Assembly: GCA_028691965.1 (NCBI GenBank)
Contig: JAQUYE010000017.1
Coordinates: forward strand, 1-43,813
Length of the DNA: 43,813 nt
Direction: 5' to 3'
From: Paludibacter sp.
Lineage (GTDB): Bacteria; Bacteroidota; Bacteroidia; Bacteroidales; Paludibacteraceae
Shown here: in pieces, positions 36,126-43,813 of the stretch
How positions within the stretch are numbered: the stretch's first letter is position 1
How the letters are laid out: every line of letters starts with the position of its first letter
Program-made: the position numbers and the translations under genes
Notes under the pieces: generated by a model
Seen by the model: the letters and a program-made list of their open reading frames with translations, nothing else
Databases searched by the model: none
Told to the model about the DNA's origin: nothing

Positions 36126-36888
36126 AGTAGTAAATGTTTATTTTAGCGATATCTTTCAGATAATCAATTTCTTCAATGGATACCCTATGGATTTCCAAAC
36201 CAGTTCTTTTTCGAAGAAGTTCAATCAATTGTTCCTCTTTGTCCGGTTGAATCATTGTGATGTCTTCAAATCGAATCATTTTTACTGATTCACGTTTTCG
36301 TAATAATTGTGTATCCATTAAGAAGGTCACCAAAAAGATAAGTGAACCCAGAATCGCCTGCTCGTATACTCTCATCTGAATTGCATTTAATAATCCAACT
36401 ACTATGAATATAAACAGATAAGTCATATCTTTCATATTAATACTCATAGTACGGTATCGAAGCATTGAAAATACAGCAAACAAACCAAAGGCCGCTCCCA
36501 TTGAAATTTTAACAACGTTGAACACATATGTGAGCATGAAAATTCCTACATTAAACATTACAAACGTAAATACGGTATCCATACGTTTGTAATTTGGATA
36601 GTAGATAAAAGCGATGATCATAAACATCAATGCGAGGTTCATGCCAAGACTAATGAAGAAACGACCGCTGATTTCTACTTCTTCTCCCTTTTTCTTAACT
36701 GGTCCCGCCAATTCATCCACTTTCTCCATTTCACTTGTACTATTTACCGTATCGTTGTTGGTGAAAACTGAGAATGCCTGATCCTGAGTGTTGATGTCGG
36801 AACATGCGGGAAAGGTGGTTAAACCTATAATCAACAGAATGAGTAAATGGGAAAAATTACGCCGAAGCGTTGCATAATTTCTTAACAT
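36115..36888 (-). CDS. DUF4956 integral membrane protein
   Basis: This 257-residue protein has an N-terminal hydrophobic stretch ending FPAC (a possible lipobox) and a hydrophilic segment of about 50 residues. Four transmembrane segments between about 80 and 185 follow, then a C-terminal soluble domain of about 60 residues (MIRFEDITMIQPDKEEQLIE). Bacteroidetes DUF4956 proteins usually lack the lipobox-like leader, so this N-terminus is longer. It overlaps the VTC gene by 32 bases and DUF2490 by 11, indicating one operon. The function is unknown; it is a recurrent partner of VTC-domain polyphosphate polymerases. Confidence 0.85.
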   Translation of the reverse strand: MLRNYATLRRNFSHLLILLIIGLTTFPACSDINTQDQAFSVFTNNDTVNSTSEMEKVDELAGPVKKKGEEVEISGRFFISLGMNLALMFMIIAFIYYPNYKRMDTVFTFVMFNVGIFMLTYVFNVVKISMGAAFGLFAVFSMLRYRTMSINMKDMTYLFIFIVVGLLNAIQMRVYEQAILGSLIFLVTFLMDTQLLRKRESVKMIRFEDITMIQPDKEEQLIELLRKRTGLEIHRVSIEEIDYLKDIAKINIYYYEK

Positions 36889-37612
36889 GTAGTAATTTGA
36901 TTTTAAAGTTATTAGTTTTTACGTTGGTTGCTAAACTTGCTATACCCAGGCAGTATTTACTTATTGAAATGTCTTTAATTCGGAGTTCATTCATTAGATG
37001 AATGAAGTTGGAAGCTCCACTTTTGTCTTGTTTCACCTCAGCAATAATCATATTCGGAAAGGATATCATCTTATCTCCCAATTTATAAGACAGACCGGTG
37101 TCGATAGTTACACGCTCTTTTAAGTCGTTACTGACAAGAGTTATGCGACTGTAAAAAACTTGAATTGATTCCTGCAATTGTTCTTTTTTGTAAGGTGAAC
37201 GCTTATTAAGTAGCAGCTCTGCATCGTCGATTATATCATAATGATTATGCGGGAGTAATACTCTTTTCTTAATCGTACGTCCTTTGTTGGTTTTGAACTT
37301 TACTTCAAAAAAATGTAAACCAGAGTCAAGATATGTTCTGAAACGCACCTTGTAGCGGTTTAACTTTTTATTGTGGTGCTTCGTATACATTTCATATTCC
37401 GGGGTATCGAAATAATGTGTTTCGTACCGTGCAAATCGCAACTCATCAATTTCCAGAATCTTGTAATTCGTAAGGAGGCGTTTAAGAATTCCATTTAGTC
37501 GATAGGAAGGAAATGTGTATTTTCGATCCATCCGATCGAGTAATTTGACTGAATTCATTTCATCCAGCGAGATTGGTGGAAAGAGTGAAAGTATGGGTGA
37601 AGATGGTATCAC
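36857..37612 (-). CDS. VTC-domain polyphosphate polymerase-like protein
   Basis: This protein of about 251 residues has the VTC/triphosphate-tunnel fold: LDRMDRKYTF, YETHYFDTPEYEMY, KLNRYKVRFRTY, FFEVKFKTNKGRTIKKRV and IAEVKQDKSG supply the basic and acidic tunnel residues. Yeast VTC makes polyphosphate from ATP; a like activity is inferred. The open frame extends to an ATG at 37696, but a -7 box at 37659-37666 lies inside that stretch, so I choose the GTG at 37612. It heads an operon with DUF4956 and DUF2490. Confidence 0.85.
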   Translation of the reverse strand: MIPSSPILSLFPPISLDEMNSVKLLDRMDRKYTFPSYRLNGILKRLLTNYKILEIDELRFARYETHYFDTPEYEMYTKHHNKKLNRYKVRFRTYLDSGLHFFEVKFKTNKGRTIKKRVLLPHNHYDIIDDAELLLNKRSPYKKEQLQESIQVFYSRITLVSNDLKERVTIDTGLSYKLGDKMISFPNMIIAEVKQDKSGASNFIHLMNELRIKDISISKYCLGIASLATNVKTNNFKIKLLHVKKLCNASA

Positions 37613-37658
37613 TGAAATAAAAGATTCGCAGGTTTGTAATAAAAATTTAATAGAACGG

Positions 37659-37666
37659 CAAATATA
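37659..37666 (-). promoter_or_regulatory. -7 box of the VTC-DUF4956-DUF2490 unit
   Basis: On the minus strand TATATTTG is a match to TAnnTTTG, 46 bases upstream of the GTG at 37612. It excludes the ATG at 37696 as the start. Confidence 0.65.
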
Positions 37667-37828
37667 ACTAAAAAGAACGTTATTATAGTGAATCATGCTT
37701 CATTTGTTAATTATTGAACTCATTTGAGATAGTTTTACTCCAATTGCAATTTTCTTAATCTAACAAACCTTGTCAAACCTGGTGAAAAATACCTACTTAT
37801 GGGGATGTGATATCATGGGTATTAGTGT

Positions 37829-37836
37829 TATTTTTG
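37829..37836 (+). promoter_or_regulatory. -7 box upstream of feoB
   Basis: TATTTTTG matches TAnnTTTG and is 69 bases upstream of the feoB ATG. The leader that follows holds the palindromes described separately. The divergent gap between this and the VTC promoter contains no other gene. Confidence 0.65.
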
Positions 37837-37842
37837 CGTGTT

Positions 37843-37876
37843 GTAAGTCTTACTCTGTAAGTAAATACTAGAGTAA
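37843..37876 (+). promoter_or_regulatory. palindromic elements in the feoB leader
   Basis: GTAAGTCTTAC at 37843-37853 is a perfect 5-1-5 palindrome just after the -7 box. TTACTCT (37850-37856) and AGAGTAA (37870-37876) form a second inverted repeat, and TGTAAGT occurs twice (37842, 37856). The position fits an operator or a leader hairpin. It does not look like a classical Fur box. Confidence 0.4.
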
Positions 37877-37905
37877 ATGACTTTTCATGATTTTAAAAAG
37901 ACAAA

Positions 37906-40380
37906 ATGGACGAAAAACATACTTTTTTATCAGATATTAAAACTGGCGAAACCGCAATTATTACAAAAGTGCTTGGTCGTGGGGCCTTCCGTAAGCGAAT
38001 TACCGAGATGGGTTTTGTAAAAGGAAAGAAGGTTACCGTTATAAAGAGTGCGCCTTTGCTTGATCCTATTGAATATGAAATTATGGGTTATAAAGTCTCT
38101 CTTCGGAGAAGTGAGGCTGAATTGGTTGAAGTTTTAACTGCAGGTGACACAACTTATACTGATCTCGATTTTAATGGAACAATCGATGAAGAAGGGCTCA
38201 AAATATCTGCTATTGAAAAGGGCAAAATAATTAATGTGGCATTGGTCGGTAACCCAAATTGTGGCAAAACAACATTGTTCAATTATGCTTCCGGATCACA
38301 TGAACGTGTCGGCAACTATAGTGGGGTAACTGTTGACGCGAAGACAGCCCGGTTTAAGCAAGATGGGTATACTTTTAATATAGTAGATTTACCGGGCACC
38401 TATTCAATTACTGAGTATTCGCCGGAAGAACTATACGTACGTACTCAGATACTTGAAAAAATGCCTGATATAGTCATTAACGTGGTGGATGCGTCTAATC
38501 TGGAGAGAAATCTGTTTCTCACAACACAGCTTATTGATATGAATATCAAGGTTGTGATTGCATTGAACATGTACGACGAACTAAAAAAACAGGGTGCTAA
38601 ATTTGATTATGAAGGATTAGGAAAAATGATAGGGATTCCTATTGTCCCAACTGTAGCTTCAAAGGGGAAGGGTATTCAAAAGTTATTTTCCAAGCTAATT
38701 GAGGTTTACGAAGATCGCGATCCTGTAGTACGTCATATTCATATTAATTACGGAACATTAATTGAGAAAAGCATACGGGATGTTCAGGATTCTATTTGGA
38801 AAAATCCCTCGTTGACCGACCGTATCTCATCCCGGTTTATCGCAATTAAGTTATTGGAACAAGACAAACCAATCCGTGAGAAACTGAAAAGTTTACAAAA
38901 TTACAAGGAAATAAAACAAACAGTTAAACAGAATATTAAATTCCTTGAAGACGAATATGGAGAAAGTTCTGAAACCATTCTCACAGATGCAAAATATGGC
39001 TTTATAAGTGGGGCGTTACGTGAAACCTACCGGGAGTCGAAGAAAGAAAAAAGGGTAATACGTGAATTAGATGATTTGTTAACACACAGGTACTGGGGAT
39101 TTCCTTTATTTCTTCTTTTTATGTGGGTTATGTTTCAGGCTACCTTTACTGTTGGAAGTTATCCCATGGAATGGATTGATGCAGGAGTTGGTTTGCTGAG
39201 TGAAGCTGTTAGTAATCTTATGACTGATGGACCATTACGTGACTTGTTAGTAGATGGTGTAATTGGTGGAGTAGGAGGTGTTATTATTTTCCTGCCAAAT
39301 ATATTAATTCTGTTTTTCTTTATATCGTTGATGGAAGACTCGGGATATATGGCAAGGGCTTCGTTTATGATGGACAAACTTATGCATAAGATAGGTTTGC
39401 ATGGAAAGTCTTTCATCCCTCTCATCATGGGTTTTGGTTGTAACGTTCCTGCAATAATGGCTACACGCACACTTGATAATCGAAAAGATCGTATTTTAAC
39501 GATGATAATTACGCCGTTCATGTCGTGTAGTGCCCGATTACCAGTGTATGTTTTGCTAATCTCTGCTGTTTTCCCAAATAATCAGGGGCTTGTGTTGTTT
39601 GCTATCTATTTTACGGGCATTTTATTAGCTATTTTTACAGCATTGATAATGAAGAAGGTGGCGTTTGCAAAGAAAACCGTTCCCTTTGTGATGGAACTTC
39701 CACCCTATCGTATCCCAACGCTCCGAAATACAAGTCTGCACATGTGGCACAAAGCACAACAATACCTTAAAAAGATGGGTACTGTTATATTGGTCGCTTC
39801 TGTGCTAATTTGGGCCCTGGGCTATTATCCCCGAAATACAGAGTTCTCCACCGATTATTCTGCGTTAATAGCTGCGGTGGAGGCAGATACTCTTTTAACT
39901 CAACAGCAACGCTCAGAACAATTGAATGGATTTGTAATTAGTATGGAGTCTGAGCGTCAGGAACAATCTTATATCGGTCGTATGGGGCATGCAATTGAAC
40001 CGGTTATCCGGCCTTTGGGCTTTGACTGGAAAATGGGAGTAAGCATACTTACCGGACTGGCAGCCAAAGAAATTGTAGTTAGTACTATGGGTGTACTCTA
40101 TCAGGCTGATACAAATGCCGATGAATCGTCAGAAACCCTCAAACAAAAGATTAGGGAGCAAAAACATCACTCAGGTACCTTGAAGGGACAAGCTGTTTTT
40201 ACACCACTTGTGAGTATAGCCTTTATGCTTTTTATATTAATTTATTTTCCTTGTGTGGCAGTAATTGCTGCTATTCGGAAAGAGGCAAACTGGGGTTGGG
40301 CTATCTTTACTATGGTTTATACTACCGGCTTGGCCTGGATAGTTTCATTTTTAGCATTCCAGATTGGTAGTTTGTTCTGA
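37906..40380 (+). CDS. feoB: ferrous iron transporter, FeoA-FeoB fusion
   Basis: This 824-residue protein has a FeoA (SH3-like) domain at residues 1-75. The cytosolic G domain follows (G1 GNPNCGKTTLFN near 115-126, G3 VDLPGTYSITEYSPEE, G4 ALNMYDEL) and then the membrane core with two Gate regions (GFGCNVPAIMATRTL with MSCSARLPVYVLL). The FeoA-FeoB fusion is common in Bacteroidetes. It takes up Fe(II) under low oxygen. No FeoC lies alongside; the Cys-rich partner is at 30984. Confidence 0.96.
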   Translation: MDEKHTFLSDIKTGETAIITKVLGRGAFRKRITEMGFVKGKKVTVIKSAPLLDPIEYEIMGYKVSLRRSEAELVEVLTAGDTTYTDLDFNGTIDEEGLKISAIEKGKIINVALVGNPNCGKTTLFNYASGSHERVGNYSGVTVDAKTARFKQDGYTFNIVDLPGTYSITEYSPEELYVRTQILEKMPDIVINVVDASNLERNLFLTTQLIDMNIKVVIALNMYDELKKQGAKFDYEGLGKMIGIPIVPTVASKGKGIQKLFSKLIEVYEDRDPVVRHIHINYGTLIEKSIRDVQDSIWKNPSLTDRISSRFIAIKLLEQDKPIREKLKSLQNYKEIKQTVKQNIKFLEDEYGESSETILTDAKYGFISGALRETYRESKKEKRVIRELDDLLTHRYWGFPLFLLFMWVMFQATFTVGSYPMEWIDAGVGLLSEAVSNLMTDGPLRDLLVDGVIGGVGGVIIFLPNILILFFFISLMEDSGYMARASFMMDKLMHKIGLHGKSFIPLIMGFGCNVPAIMATRTLDNRKDRILTMIITPFMSCSARLPVYVLLISAVFPNNQGLVLFAIYFTGILLAIFTALIMKKVAFAKKTVPFVMELPPYRIPTLRNTSLHMWHKAQQYLKKMGTVILVASVLIWALGYYPRNTEFSTDYSALIAAVEADTLLTQQQRSEQLNGFVISMESERQEQSYIGRMGHAIEPVIRPLGFDWKMGVSILTGLAAKEIVVSTMGVLYQADTNADESSETLKQKIREQKHHSGTLKGQAVFTPLVSIAFMLFILIYFPCVAVIAAIRKEANWGWAIFTMVYTTGLAWIVSFLAFQIGSLF

Positions 40381-40390
40381 AAAAAATACT

Positions 40391-40398
40391 TAACTTTG
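40391..40398 (+). promoter_or_regulatory. -7 box upstream of the GNAT gene
   Basis: TAACTTTG matches TAnnTTTG, 34 bases upstream of the ATG at 40432. An in-frame TTG at 40396 lies inside it, so that codon is not the start. Confidence 0.6.
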
Positions 40399-40431
40399 CC
40401 GTCATCATTTTTTAATAACCCAACGACTGAT

Positions 40432-41556
40432 ATGGCGGTTCTTGTTAAAGAGGTTGTTTCATCAAAAGAACTAAAGAAATTCATCAGGTTCGGAATTTCA
40501 ATGTATCAAGATTGTCAATTTGCGGCTCCACCCCTGCTGCTTGATGATTTATTGAACCTGACGCGTGGAAAAAATCCGGCGTTGGAATTTTGTGATGCTA
40601 TATATTTCCTTGCTTTAAAGGATGGAAAAGTGGCCGGCAGAATAGCGGGTATTATTAACCCTGTGGCCAATGAGACCTGGAATCATCGAAACGCACGTTT
40701 TGGATGGGTAGATTTTATTGACGATGCTGAAGTCGTGGATGCATTATTCGATGCTGTTGAAAATTGGGCTAGGGAGAAGGGAATGGAAGCGTTGGAAGGT
40801 CCTCTGGGATTTACTGATTTTGATAAAGAAGGTGCTCTTATCGAGGGGTATGACCAGGTTGCGACACTTGCCACAATCTACAATTACCCCTATTACATTG
40901 ATCATTATATTCGCAGGGGCTTTGTTAAGGCGGCCGATTGGAACGAATACAGAATAACAGTGCCGGAAGTATTCCCGGAACGCTATATGCGAATTGCAGG
41001 AATTGTAAAACAGAAATATGAACTTGAAATTGTAAAAGCCCGTTCCAAGAAACATCTTATTTCGGGTTATGGGACTAAAATTTTTGATTTACTTAACGAC
41101 ACCTACAAGGATTTATATGGTTTCTCACGATTAAATGATGACCAAATAAAGTTTTACATAAAACTTTATTTTAGTTTTTTTCGATTAGATACTGTAGTGG
41201 TTGTAGTTAATAAAGAAGATGATGTTGTTGCTTTGGGGATTGGAATGCCTAGCTTTACAAAAGCCCTGCAAAAGGCCAAAGGTCGCTTGTTCCCATTAGG
41301 CTGGTGGTATATGCTGCGCTCACTCTATAAAAATGATACGATCGACCTTTACCTGATGGCAGTTCATCCCGACTACCAGGGCAAGGGAGTAAACTCGATG
41401 TTATTTGCTCATATGATGCCAATAGCTGCCAGAAACGGTTATAAATTTTCAGAATCAAACCCTGAATTGGAAACGAATACTAAAATGTCATCGCAATGGG
41501 ATTCGTTTGAGTATTCGCAGCATAAAAAGCGAAGAGTGTTTATCAAGAGCATTTAA
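40432..41556 (+). CDS. GNAT-like acyltransferase, large Bacteroidetes type
   Basis: This 374-residue cytoplasmic protein has the conserved motif A HPDYQGKGVNSMLF near residue 312, as in GNAT acetyltransferases. The N-terminal half (ALKDGKVAGRIAGIINPVAN; EALEGPLGFTDFDKEGALIEG) belongs to a large Bacteroidetes family usually annotated as hypothetical or GNAT. The start at 40432 is set by the upstream -7 box. It precedes nadB by 10 bases and is probably cotranscribed. The substrate is unknown. Confidence 0.78.
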   Translation: MAVLVKEVVSSKELKKFIRFGISMYQDCQFAAPPLLLDDLLNLTRGKNPALEFCDAIYFLALKDGKVAGRIAGIINPVANETWNHRNARFGWVDFIDDAEVVDALFDAVENWAREKGMEALEGPLGFTDFDKEGALIEGYDQVATLATIYNYPYYIDHYIRRGFVKAADWNEYRITVPEVFPERYMRIAGIVKQKYELEIVKARSKKHLISGYGTKIFDLLNDTYKDLYGFSRLNDDQIKFYIKLYFSFFRLDTVVVVVNKEDDVVALGIGMPSFTKALQKAKGRLFPLGWWYMLRSLYKNDTIDLYLMAVHPDYQGKGVNSMLFAHMMPIAARNGYKFSESNPELETNTKMSSQWDSFEYSQHKKRRVFIKSI

Positions 41557-41566
41557 AAAGAAAGAT

Positions 41567-43135
41567 GTGATTAGGAAAATTGATTTTTTAGTTATTGGAA
41601 GTGGTATTGCAGGCATAAGTTTTGCTCTTAAAGCTTCCCGATATGGTAAAGTAGCACTTATCAGCAAGTCCCAACTTGATGATACTAATACAGCCTATGC
41701 TCAAGGTGGAATTGCTTCGGTGACCTACGAACCTGATACCTTTGACAAACATATTAAGGATACCCTTATAGCAGGTGATGGCCATTGTGATATAGCGGCA
41801 GTTGAAAAAGTTATACGTGAAGCTCCCGAACAAATTGACGAGTTGTTGAAATGGGGGATAGACTTTGATCGTGATGATCAGGGGAAGTTTGATTTACACA
41901 AAGAGGGGGGACATAGTGAATTCCGGATTCTACATCATAAAGACAATACCGGTTACGAAATACAACAAAGTCTTATTCGCAAGCTAAGATCTGATCCTAA
42001 CATTGAAATATACGAGAATCATTTTGCCGTTGAGATTCTGACACAGCATCACCTCGGAGAGATTGTAACTCAACATACACCGGGTGTGGAATGTTATGGG
42101 GCTTATGTGCTGGATCAGCAGACCAATCACATCCATACTTTTTTAGCAAGAATTACAATGCTGTCGACAGGGGGTATCGGAAATGTATATGCCACTACCA
42201 CCAATCCGTCTATTGCAACCGGTGATGGTATTGCCATGGTGCACAGAGCCAGGGGTGTAATTCGGGATATGGAGTTTGTACAATTTCACCCTACAGCATT
42301 ATTTCAACCGGGTGTCCGTCCAAATTTCCTTATTACAGAAGCTATTCGCGGATATGGTGCAGTATTACGGTGTCAGGATGGTCGTGAGTTCATGCAGAAA
42401 TACGATGAGCGGGGATCATTAGCGCCCCGCGACATAGTGGCCAGGGCCATTGATAATGAAATGAAAACAAGGGGGCATGATTATGTATTTCTGGATGTAA
42501 CGCACAAAGATCCGGATGAGACCAGAGAACATTTTCCCAACATCTACAAAAAATGCCTTGAACTCGGTATTGATATTACAAAAGACTATATACCAGTGTG
42601 TCCCACACAGCACTATTTGTGCGGTGGCGTGGTGGTTGACCTAAATGCGCGTACCTCAATAAAACAATTATACGCTGCAGGTGAATGTTCGTGTACAGGT
42701 TTGCATGGTGCTAACCGATTAGCTTCGAATTCCCTTATTGAGGCAATTGTTTATGCTGATGCTGCAGTCAAAGATGCTGTTAAAATACTTGAAACTATCC
42801 GTTTTAATGAGCATATTCCTCAATGGGATGACGAGGGTACCAGTCTTCCTGAAGAAATGGTTCTAATCACTCAAAGCTTCCGTGAAGTAGAACAAATAAT
42901 GAATAGTTATGTGGGTATTGTGCGCTCTAACCTGCGTTTGAAAAGAGCGATGAGTCGTCTGGAGATACTTTTTCGTGAAACCGAGGATTTGTTCGACCGA
43001 TCAGTAGTTTCAAGGGAGATCTGTGAATTGAGAAATGTTATCAGTGTAGCTTATCTGATTATTAAACATGCCCTTCGTCGTAAGGAAAGCAGAGGACTGC
43101 ACTATACAGTTGATTATCCTAAAAGAATGTCATAA
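41567..43135 (+). CDS. nadB: L-aspartate oxidase
   Basis: This 522-residue flavoprotein is of NAD biosynthesis: aspartate to iminoaspartate. It has the FAD motif GSGIAGISFALKAS, DTNTAYAQGGIASV, GGHSEFRILHHKDNTG, the substrate region CPTQHYLCGGV and GLHGANRLASNSLIEA. The open frame goes back to 41507, inside the GNAT gene. The family N-terminus (IRKIDFLVIGSG) fits the GTG at 41567, 10 bases after the GNAT stop. No nadA or nadC is adjacent. Confidence 0.94.
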   Translation: MIRKIDFLVIGSGIAGISFALKASRYGKVALISKSQLDDTNTAYAQGGIASVTYEPDTFDKHIKDTLIAGDGHCDIAAVEKVIREAPEQIDELLKWGIDFDRDDQGKFDLHKEGGHSEFRILHHKDNTGYEIQQSLIRKLRSDPNIEIYENHFAVEILTQHHLGEIVTQHTPGVECYGAYVLDQQTNHIHTFLARITMLSTGGIGNVYATTTNPSIATGDGIAMVHRARGVIRDMEFVQFHPTALFQPGVRPNFLITEAIRGYGAVLRCQDGREFMQKYDERGSLAPRDIVARAIDNEMKTRGHDYVFLDVTHKDPDETREHFPNIYKKCLELGIDITKDYIPVCPTQHYLCGGVVVDLNARTSIKQLYAAGECSCTGLHGANRLASNSLIEAIVYADAAVKDAVKILETIRFNEHIPQWDDEGTSLPEEMVLITQSFREVEQIMNSYVGIVRSNLRLKRAMSRLEILFRETEDLFDRSVVSREICELRNVISVAYLIIKHALRRKESRGLHYTVDYPKRMS

Positions 43136-43147
43136 AGATACAAGGAA

Positions 43148-43504
43148 ATGATAATACGCATTCTGTTACTAGTAGGAGTCCTTCTCTTTTTGCTACCTGA
43201 CTTGCCTGAGTTAACAGCTCAGAATGAAAAGGCCGGACCTGCAGTAATTAGGGTTGAAAAGCCGGTTAAAGCGGATGAAGCTGCTGCTAATATTATTGTA
43301 GCTGATGGTTTCAGTTATTACACTACTCAGAATGGTCTTTACCTTATATTTCCTAAAACGAATAATAACGTTAAACTGGTTGCCCTTACAGGACAGGTGA
43401 TTTGGAGTGGAGAGCTGGTATCTGGTCGGTTTTACATCCCGACTGGCCGGGGCATCTATTTTTTGAAAGTGAATGATAAAAGTTATAAAGTAAGTTGTAA
43501 GTGA
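43148..43504 (+). CDS. small secreted protein with type IX-like C-terminal sorting domain
   Basis: This 118-residue protein has a hydrophobic signal peptide (IIRILLLVGVLLFLLPDLP) and a short linker. The C-terminal region (VKLVALTGQVIWSGELVSG, then GRGIYFLKVNDKSYKVS) has the pattern of type IX secretion C-terminal sorting domains: a hydrophobic strand, L-x-G, a GIYFLKV strand and a basic KV ending. No cargo domain exists between them. It starts 12 bases after nadB and ends 1 base before the next ATG. The match is by eye and not verified by profile. Confidence 0.6.
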   Translation: MIIRILLLVGVLLFLLPDLPELTAQNEKAGPAVIRVEKPVKADEAAANIIVADGFSYYTTQNGLYLIFPKTNNNVKLVALTGQVIWSGELVSGRFYIPTGRGIYFLKVNDKSYKVSCK

Positions 43505-43505
43505 T

Positions 43506-43811
43506 ATGATAAAACACATTGTTTTTTTTGGAATTGCAGATGAATTCGAAGGAAGGTCAAAAGCTGAATTATGTTCAAAGATTAAGGCAGACCTGGAAGA
43601 ACTGAAGGGTATGATTCCGGAACTTAACCATATCGAAGTAGGTATTAATCACCCGGAAGCTCCTGCAGGTAACTTTGATTTGGCTTTGTATTCAGAGTTT
43701 GATTCTATGGATGCTCTGAATATATATCAGGTTCATCCTGAACATCAACGGGTAGCTTCATTTATTGGTAAAGTGAAAGTGTCACGTGCCTGTGTCGATT
43801 ACGAACTGTAA
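43506..43811 (+). CDS. Dabb (stress-responsive A/B barrel) family protein
   Basis: This 101-residue protein has the Dabb fold: MIKHIVFFGIADEF, then LEELKGMIPELNHIEVGINH and FDLALYSEFDSMDALNIYQVHPEHQRVASFI. Members form small dimeric alpha-beta barrels; some are stress-induced and a few are cyclases, but no activity can be read here. The TAA at 43809-43811 lies just before the window end, so the gene is complete. It probably shares the nadB transcript. Confidence 0.85.
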   Translation: MIKHIVFFGIADEFEGRSKAELCSKIKADLEELKGMIPELNHIEVGINHPEAPAGNFDLALYSEFDSMDALNIYQVHPEHQRVASFIGKVKVSRACVDYEL

Positions 43812-43813
43812 TC

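Overview
The window is a gene-dense chromosomal segment from a member of the Bacteroidota, almost certainly order Bacteroidales. Three things support this: a complete Bat (aerotolerance) operon; lineage-restricted families such as DUF4295, DUF4922, Bacteroidetes-type LptE and a HU protein fused to LysM; and TAnnTTTG -7 promoter boxes in front of nearly every transcription unit, combined with weak Shine-Dalgarno signals. A small secreted protein ending in a type IX-secretion-like C-terminal domain points towards the Porphyromonadaceae/Dysgonomonadaceae/Paludibacteraceae side of the order, but this is an inference. Almost everything is core or lineage-core chromosome. I see no insertion sequence, prophage, CRISPR array, tRNA or rRNA.

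Layout. 1-3475: overlapping trio DUF4922 (GalT/HIT-like), SpoIID/LytB and AmpG-like permease. 3516-9131: tyrA, a 59-residue winged-helix protein, a sigma-54 activator, lptE, a conserved unknown, secG, DUF3109 and cinA. 9280-13966: rpmB-rpmG-DUF4295, a terminator, then ftsY-rimO-HU-HU/LysM. 14102-22853: the Bat operon (moxR, DUF58, a BatD-like protein, batA, batB, batC, batD, batE) and a PAP2 phosphatase. 22864-25563 (minus): nitroreductase-mtaB-hisF. 25788-28760: ffh, folD, rsmE. 28823-30877 (minus): sucCD. 30984-32645 (minus): rlmD and a FeoB-associated Cys-rich protein. 32881-35282: an OmpA-family porin and gapdh. 35319-37612 (minus): a VTC-domain polyphosphate polymerase, DUF4956 and a DUF2490 gene interrupted by an in-frame stop. 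37906-43811: a FeoA-FeoB fusion, then GNAT, nadB, a mini sorting-domain protein and a Dabb protein.

How the genes work together. Several units serve the envelope: lptE, secG, ftsY/ffh, the OmpA porin, Bat, and possibly a muropeptide-salvage trio. Others are translation-linked (L28, L33, RimO, MtaB, RsmE, RlmD) or central metabolism (SucCD, GAPDH, FolD, NadB, TyrA, HisF). The most unusual item is the HU-TM-LysM protein, whose predicted topology would join nucleoid DNA in the cytoplasm to peptidoglycan in the periplasm. Next in interest are the VTC/DUF4956 pair, the broken DUF2490 gene beside it, and the cargo-less sorting-domain protein. Promoter boxes and a terminator show that several upstream in-frame start codons cannot be the true starts, so I corrected those starts.
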